Part shown: piece after piece, positions 20,002 through 25,000 of the stretch
Layout: every line of letters begins with the position of its first letter
Numbering within the stretch: the first letter of the stretch is position 1
Assembly: GCA_000320545.1 (NCBI GenBank)
Contig: ADNK01002618.1
Span: 115,001-140,000, forward strand
Direction: 5' to 3'
Source of the DNA: Bigelowiella natans CCMP2755
Taxonomy: Eukaryota > Cercozoa > Chlorarachniophyceae
DNA length: 25,000 nt
The notes under the pieces: generated by a model
The model's database searches: none
What the model saw: only the letters and a program-made list of their open reading frames with translations
What the model was told of the DNA's origin: nothing
Program-made: the position numbers and the translations under genes

Positions 20002-20736
20002 CAAAGGGCCATTTCTACCTGACAAAAAGGCTACTTAGCCTGGTACAACGAGCCAAGGGGGGTCGCATTGTACATCTCTCCAGTAGCGCACATCGTTTCG
20101 CTCCAAAGCAAGGAGTCTTCCTCACCCAACGTGCCCACAACAGCTTCCAGACGTACGGGTTGTAATTGATGTTTACACACGCTCACACGGGGCGAGGCGC
20201 CCACACAAAGACTCAACGCTTCACATATACGCTACTACTTATACTCAGTCGCATAGAGCGTTATGCTATGGCAAAATTGGCAAATTTAGTATTTGCCAAG
20301 GAGCTCCAGCGCCGTATCGACAAATTTGCTGCTGCTGCTGCTGCTGCTTCGGATGCAGAGGGCGGCCACGACGAGCACAGGTATTCTTCATCGTTGATGG
20401 AAACCAGCAGCATGCGAATGGTGTATGTAAGCAGGAGTTGGCTAGTATGAAAAACCTTCTCTTTTTGGTAGAATTTTCTCCAACGCCTGTCACCCTGGAA
20501 TCGTCGCAACGCATATCACCCGGGGGGCGGAGGATGGATTTCCCACAATGATGCAGCCTTTCATCCGTGGAGCCATTGACTTCAGAAATCGTTGCTTTGC
20601 TTATGACCCCGAAGCTGCCTGTCTAACCGTCCTGTACCTTGCGACAAGCAATGAAGTTGAAACAAACGGCATTCGTGGCGAATATTTCGTTCCTATCGCA
20701 GAGCTGGAGCACCCTGCCCACAGTAATGATAACTAA
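18477..20736 (+). CDS. Membrane-anchored short-chain dehydrogenase/reductase, retinol-dehydrogenase-like
   Basis: Nine exons: 18477-18595, 18724-18797, 19122-19168, 19355-19466, 19509-19635, 19724-19793, 20007-20158, 20249-20380 and 20472-20736. All introns are GT/AG and all phases match, giving 365 residues. An N-terminal hydrophobic segment (about 5-29) should anchor it in the ER or another membrane. The classical SDR core follows: cofactor motif TGASSGLG (60-67), ACR (84-86, suggesting NADP(H)), NAG (158-160), the Ser of HLSSSAH (206-212) and the catalytic YAMAK (239-243). SNACHPGIVATHITR and a C-terminal EVETNGIRGEYF are typical of the RDH11-14 and WWOX-like SDRs, which interconvert retinol-like alcohols and aldehydes or reduce lipid aldehydes. 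The substrate is not predictable. Two oddities are a seven-Ala, Asp/His-rich insertion at the end of exon 8 and a 42-nt intron 4 (19467-19508). Confidence 0.9.
18868..18981. repeat. GAA/GAT microsatellite in SDR intron 2
   Basis: Mixed GAA and GAT triplets form a long Asp/Glu-rich frame (and a poly-Ser frame on the other strand). It lies wholly in the intron between 18797 and 19122, so it is not coding. Confidence 0.9.
19287..19312 (+). other. tRNA-like 5' fragment with perfect A box (SDR intron 3)
   Basis: TAGTATAGTCGG at 19293-19304 matches the Pol III A-box consensus TRGYNNARNNGG at every position. The sequence around it (CCTGTAGTATAGTCGGTAAG) resembles the 5' half of eukaryotic tRNA-Asp or tRNA-Glu. 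No anticodon arm, B box or 3' half follows, so it is at most a tRNA relic or a SINE-head fragment. Confidence 0.4.
19794..20006 (+). repeat. SDR intron 6 built largely of microsatellites
   Basis: The GT donor is part of (TA)n at 19795-19821. The 3' half is (CT)n at 19915-19951 followed by (CA)n at 19954-19998, ending eight bases before the exon 7 acceptor. The CT tract may serve as the polypyrimidine tract. Confidence 0.9.
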
Positions 20737-21176
20737 CACGTAGGGGGGAGGGCATCGTGAGCTGAATCGCATTGTTTTGCAACCTTTAAACTCATGGAGG
20801 GAAGAGTGTAAGTCTAATCATTATCCTCACTGGATTTTGGGCCAAATAACAAGACTGATAATAATGTGGTGCCATATTTTGTATCGAGCAGAATTGGCTT
20901 TTAGTCCTGCTTTTGGCTCCGCACTTTGGGAGTTCAGCGAAAACCTTTGTGCTAGGGCTATGGAAAAGAAGCACGGGCACTGATGGACTTCACATTCGTG
21001 TGATTTGTTGGTCGTTGACGGGCTCCTACAGTTGCTATGTTTTTTTACACACTTGCACATGGGCTGCATGCATAGCTATTTGCACTTGCTCCAGCTATGT
21101 AATATATTGAGACGGATGTAATGAAATGTTTAAATTTTTTCAATGGTCATCCTAATGTAGCTGTGCAATGCAGCGG

Positions 21177-21213
<37 letters not shown>

Positions 21214-21974
21214 GATATGCATGCCTTGTACATAATTCTATTTATGTATAACAGACACACAGTCTTTGTCTTTATCCGCAGCCCATGCATAAGTTCAGTT
21301 TGGCTAACACACAAGTGATTTTTGCCATGAAAGTATGCATGTTCATAGCTACACACCACTATGTGCTTTGATCTGTGTCCCAAACGTCATTTATATATTC
21401 GACATGTCTCATCGCATGCATCGTATCGTATGTGCATGCGCCAGCCACAAGTAGCCTATGTACGTACGTAGCTAACTATATATAACAGTATCACACGCAT
21501 GATCGACGACGAAAACCACAGTATTAATACTAATGAGCTTGACGATGTAATATATGTATAATTAGAATAATGAACCAGCCTGCATGTCAACGACAATATG
21601 TAGAGTAAGCATTGCTACATGCATCATACGCAACGAACGACATACTGCATACTTATACTATTACGATATTCTGTAAGTGCATATGTAGCGTCGTTTCTGT
21701 GTATACACATGCCATCACTTTTGCTTGTATCTTGTGCATGCATGCTTTGAAAGTGATTCGCAATTCTCTGATGATCTCATGGATGTATGTATCGGGTATC
21801 CGCTCAAATGACATTACATCTGGGATCATATTCACTTGACCGGAAAGTTGTGACTTGGAGGGGACTATCATTGCTTGGTGCAGATAATGTGCTTAAATTT
21901 ATGTACAGGCGATGGGGATATTAGCTGAATGCATTATAAAACCAATTGAAATTATATGAACTTATATATGTTCA
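20737..21974. other. AT-rich intergenic region
   Basis: This holds the 3' flank of the SDR gene and sequence without a supportable gene. It includes (AT)n at 21179-21208 and many short palindromic words such as ACGTACGTA near 21460-21470. Confidence 0.5.
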
Positions 21975-22079
21975 CTAATCTGTCTTCGTCTTAGCCCTTC
22001 TCGTGAAAAGAGAGCATAGCGTAAGGAATGTAGCTGGCCCGAATACAGACAGGGCAACGAGGATGCCGGTCTCGGCCGT
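21975..22079 (-). CDS. Possible terminal exon encoding a membrane segment
   Basis: After a strong acceptor (a C run, then ATTCAG, at 22092-22080) a 34-codon frame runs to a TAG. It encodes a charged start, about 20 hydrophobic residues (GILVALSVFGPATFLTLCSL) and a basic end (FTRRAKTKTD). The pattern is that of a single-pass membrane protein tail. I do not recognise the family, and no upstream exon with a matching phase 0 donor was found. It may be a chance frame. Confidence 0.25.
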   Translation of the reverse strand, partial: TAETGILVALSVFGPATFLTLCSLFTRRAKTKTD

Positions 22080-22514
22080 CTGAATGGGGGGGGGGGATGC
22101 GGGGTCAGGCATAAAACGCAACCGTTCGTTTTATTAGCTTAGAAAAAAAACCGCAGAAAATTTTCTGCAGGGCAGATGGATATGCATTATGCGCAATTGC
22201 AAAAGGTGTACGTGCGAATCTCGCTACCTCCCATTTCTCGCAGGTGAGATCTAAAACTTTGGCATTGGCTGAAAGTGTATTGGCATTTGCATCGTGAGAT
22301 GTGCCTGAAACCATAGGAATTTTCGCCAGTAGACAGGTAAACCTGTTTAAATAATTTTGACACCCAAATAATCAACACGTTACATTGAACACACTCAAAT
22401 CTTTTTTCGGAGCGGCACTCAAAAGCCCATCAAAAATAGCAAGAGCATCAAAGGCAATTTGTTGAAAAGTGTGAGAAATTTGTGTGAAATTTTCATTTCT
22501 TCATCAGTGTGCAG
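22080..22514. other. No supported gene
   Basis: AT-rich sequence with a G run at 22086-22096 and a perfect 16-bp palindrome (GCAGAAAATTTTCTGC) at 22153-22168. The minus frame 22314-22105 (69 codons) has no recognisable domain. Confidence 0.4.
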
Positions 22515-22781
22515 CTACAGGGCAATCGGGGACAAGAGAACGGCGAACGCGAACGCCAAGCGCGCAGCCATGATTCGACTCATTGAGATTTGAGCTTTAC
22601 CGCAGTAGCGCTCAGACAGCACAAAATGGGTGCGTTTCTGACATCGAGACTTGGATAATTCGTAGTCGCTGTCGTAGGACGTCGGAGCGAAGGTGCTCCA
22701 CCTGGGGAAAATCCCGAGATTCCTCCCCCTCCTCCGTGGCTCCTTCACCGGTTTGAGCAGATCATCATCAAATTCATTCAT
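22515..22781 (-). CDS. Small hypothetical ORF, 88 residues
   Basis: An ATG-started frame encodes an acidic start, a basic stretch (KEPRRRGRNLG) and a hydrophobic C-terminus (AARLAFAFAVLLSPIAL). It is not repetitive, unlike the flanking DNA. An internal Met before the hydrophobic segment could make it a signal peptide of a spliced product, but I found no convincing downstream splice. The family is unknown. Confidence 0.25.
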   Translation of the reverse strand: MNEFDDDLLKPVKEPRRRGRNLGIFPRWSTFAPTSYDSDYELSKSRCQKRTHFVLSERYCGKAQISMSRIMAARLAFAFAVLLSPIAL

Positions 22782-23744
22782 TCATTCAATGATGTGTGGC
22801 AACAGACATGCACACACATGACACATGTGTGTTGCACTTTGTCTGTTCCAGTGTTGCACATCAACAGCGCAATTGCACGTGCAAGTTGGATGGCGGGCGG
22901 TGCAGAAAAGCCACTGGGCAGGCTTGCAGGCCAGCGCAGCAGGGTTGCGCAAGGCTGGAAGGTGGTGCTGTGCAGCATGTGAGGGAACACAGACAGGCGT
23001 CACACACAGGCCTTCTGCACGTTCGTGCTTTGGGAAACAAGAAAAAATGGAAAGATGGAAACCTGATGATGGACCACAGGAGGCACAATGATGGACACAG
23101 CTAGACAGTGACATCATGTGTGCTGTGCATGCATGGCATTGCGTGTCTACACTCATAATAGACATAGTAACATCATATGTACTATGTATATGTGGCATTA
23201 CGTGTCTATAATCAACATCACACTGCCAAGCTCTTGCTGAACTGTCCCAGTTTGATGAGGCACCGCCAGCAGAGATGATCATCTGTCTAGTCTGTGCATG
23301 CTGCAGACACAGCATGTGTGATGTACATGATACACATAACATACATGACACATACGTGTGTCTATTGTGCATGGTTGCAGTGCTAGAGTGTTCTTGTTGC
23401 GCTGCGCCCAATGATGAGCTGTTGACACGCTTCACAATTGATGTTGGCATGACATCAGGGCTTCATTCACACACGTGCTGCATTTGTGCAACAACTTAGT
23501 CCACAGACTTTGCAAGTTTGTTCAATGCAAATTATGCAATTATGCAATAGACACAGTAACATTGCACACATGATGTACGTAATTATGCACACAACTAGAC
23601 AACATGAACATCACATTACGTTGTCCACAATCAATGTGCATCTATTTGTTTTCGCTCAGTGGCACCTTCAACAAGCAGGCATCAACTTTCTCCATCGCAA
23701 AGGAAGAAGCAATGGTGATGATGATGCATCATCACACTACTTAC
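22782..23744. other. TG/CA-rich repetitive tract
   Basis: This matches the composition of the other mobile-like tracts. It contains two 59-bp-spaced copies of a short repeat (23110-23149 and 23169-23208) and a related, more diverged piece near 23549. The longest open frame (minus, 222 codons) is rich in Cys, His, Thr and Met and looks like a by-product of composition. Confidence 0.5.
23110..23208. repeat. Two-copy tandem repeat, period 59 bp
   Basis: The 40-base cores at 23110-23149 and 23169-23208 differ at nine positions. Eight of these are G-to-A or C-to-T changes (first copy to second) in TG or CA dinucleotides. Confidence 0.8.
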
Positions 23745-24989
23745 TCACATCGTGAATTCATCCATCCTGGCGTCGGCCAGTATGCCTCCGCTGTTTTTGC
23801 CGTTGTTATTATCGACCTTTAGGAATGGACGATCCCCTTTAAGCGTGACGCGGCGCATAATACGACGATGGCTGCTGTTGTCGCCGATCGCAACGTGTTG
23901 CAGGCAGCGATTATCCCACATCGCCACGTCCCCAGCCTTCCAGCGGTAGCGACAAGTCAGGTGAGGAAGCCCTACCTGCGAGAATAGGTACTCCAAGAGC
24001 GGACGGGATTCGGCCCGCGTCATGCCTTCGATGTGCGTAGTGAACATGGAGTTGACAAAGAGCGCTTTGCGGCCGGTCTCCGGGTGTGTGCGGAAAATCG
24101 GATGGATGCTTTGCGACTCTAATTCTGCCGCCTTGGTGTACTTGATGGCGGCCTCAGGGTTATCAAAGGATCCACCCACAACTGACGCAGGGTTGAAGGC
24201 TTCGCCAGCAGTGTGCACGGCGCGCATCCCTTCCAGGAGGTTCTGCAGGGCGGGGGAGAGAGACTCATAGGTTCCATACGCGCAAGAGAACATCGTGTCG
24301 TTGCCAACAGGAGGCACCTCAATCGCATGGAGGATGGACCCCAAGCTCGGTTGTAGCATGTATGAGTTATCTGAGTGCCAAGTCTCACCGAAGTTGGTAG
24401 GTGCTCCTGCCTCTCGCACTATCTGGATGACGTCTGGCTCTTCTGCCATGCCTTTCACGATGGGATGTCGATCAATTTCACCGAAGCGTTTTGCCAGACC
24501 CACCTGCTCTTGCGGAGAGATTTTTTGATCGCGGAAGAAAAGCACTCCGTAAAGGAGAAAGGCACCCCAAATCTCCTCGACGACGTCCTCCGAAAGGGCG
24601 GGAGAGGAGAGATCTACTCCGGAGATCTCTGCTCCGAGCATTGCTGTGACTGGAGTGGCTTCGATGTGACGAAACATATTGCCTGATGCAGTTGTGACGC
24701 GCAAATGACCAATTGGTACCGAGGTATCCCGAGCCAGCACTGCCGCAGGACATGAAGAGGATGCAAGGGCAAGTGACAGCTCCACGGCACCTTTCTTCTC
24801 AATCTTGAGGTCGTCAATGGAGCCATCAACGCCGACTGCACTGCCATTATTGAAATCAACAGGCTTGTAGGCTGTACTCAAGAATGCTTTCAAACGTGGA
24901 TTGATTACACGAGATGATTTCATCCGAGCTGCGGAAGAAGAAACCAAGAGGTGTTTGCTGGCGGATCTGTAGTAAGTCATGGATTGCAT
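23745..24989 (-). CDS. TauD/TfdA-family Fe(II)/2-oxoglutarate dioxygenase
   Basis: This is a single uninterrupted frame of 414 residues, with start at 24989 (a second Met is at residue 4). The family hydroxylates substrates such as taurine, other sulfonates or aryloxyacids using Fe(II), O2 and 2-oxoglutarate. The TauD domain starts near residue 105 (IEATPVTAMLGAEISGVDLS), with LFFRDQ at 150-155 and RHP near 174. The iron ligands are H205 and D207 (WHSD) and H365. R376 (H+11) and R380 (H+15) match the TauD arginines for 2-oxoglutarate and the sulfonate group, so the chemistry looks intact. The exact substrate is not determined. The first 40 residues are rich in Ser, Arg, Lys and Ala and lack acids, like a mitochondrial presequence; residues 45-100 are an unconserved linker. 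It is the only intronless gene of the six clear ones here. The TGA stop overlaps a GTGAGT donor-like word. Confidence 0.92.
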   Translation of the reverse strand: MQSMTYYRSASKHLLVSSSAARMKSSRVINPRLKAFLSTAYKPVDFNNGSAVGVDGSIDDLKIEKKGAVELSLALASSSCPAAVLARDTSVPIGHLRVTTASGNMFRHIEATPVTAMLGAEISGVDLSSPALSEDVVEEIWGAFLLYGVLFFRDQKISPQEQVGLAKRFGEIDRHPIVKGMAEEPDVIQIVREAGAPTNFGETWHSDNSYMLQPSLGSILHAIEVPPVGNDTMFSCAYGTYESLSPALQNLLEGMRAVHTAGEAFNPASVVGGSFDNPEAAIKYTKAAELESQSIHPIFRTHPETGRKALFVNSMFTTHIEGMTRAESRPLLEYLFSQVGLPHLTCRYRWKAGDVAMWDNRCLQHVAIGDNSSHRRIMRRVTLKGDRPFLKVDNNNGKNSGGILADARMDEFTM

Positions 24990-25000
24990 TTGTCGTTGAT

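Noticed and set aside
22782-23450. 222-codon minus-strand frame
   Set aside because: Low-complexity Cys/His/Thr/Met-rich product of a TG/CA-rich tract; no start context, domain or splice support.

Overview
This window is nuclear DNA from an intron-rich eukaryote. Five genes can be rebuilt from short exons with GT/AG introns and matching phases. One is a nuclear-encoded plastid-type ribosomal protein bL35 with a hydrophobic signal peptide followed by a basic, Ser/Thr-rich stretch. Such a two-part leader is typical of algae with secondary plastids. The bL35 core looks green-plant-like, and a CDKL kinase (a flagellar-length kinase family) is present. I lean towards a flagellate alga with a green secondary plastid, such as a chlorarachniophyte, but the sequence alone does not settle this.

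Layout, left to right. (1) 79-1968, minus: eight exons of a RetSat/carotenoid-isomerase-like FAD oxidoreductase whose 3' end runs off the window. (2) 2125-2590, minus: a doubtful two-exon hypothetical gene. (3) 2600-4130: TG/CA-rich DNA with no gene seen. (4) 4167-4795, minus: plastid bL35, three exons. (5) 5503-9241, plus: a six-exon CDKL-type kinase with a very long His/Asn/Ser/Gly-rich tail. It is divergent from bL35 across a 0.7 kb promoter region. (6) 9242-9600: dense microsatellites. (7) 9880-12980: TG/CA-rich decayed mobile DNA with one CCHC zinc knuckle. (8) 13161-15214, plus: an ankyrin-repeat gene in which each repeat is one 99-nt exon followed by a near-identical 80-nt intron. (9) 15230-17260: decayed Ty1/copia protease and integrase. 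(10) 18477-20736, plus: a nine-exon membrane-anchored retinol-dehydrogenase-like SDR. (11) 21975-22079 and 22515-22781, minus: two weak candidate exons. (12) 22780-23700: more TG/CA-rich repetitive DNA. (13) 23745-24989, minus: an intronless TauD/TfdA-family Fe(II)/2-oxoglutarate dioxygenase with an organelle-like presequence.

The most unusual object is the ankyrin array. Some neighbouring introns are almost identical while the exons beside them differ by about 20%, mostly at amino-acid-changing positions in the part of the repeat that usually forms the binding surface. All internal exons are phase 1-1 and a multiple of three, so any set of repeats could be skipped in frame. The array sits between two blocks of decayed retrotransposon. 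The genes otherwise look like unlinked housekeeping functions; RetSat and the SDR both belong to families acting on retinoid or polyene substrates, but they lie 17 kb apart on opposite strands.
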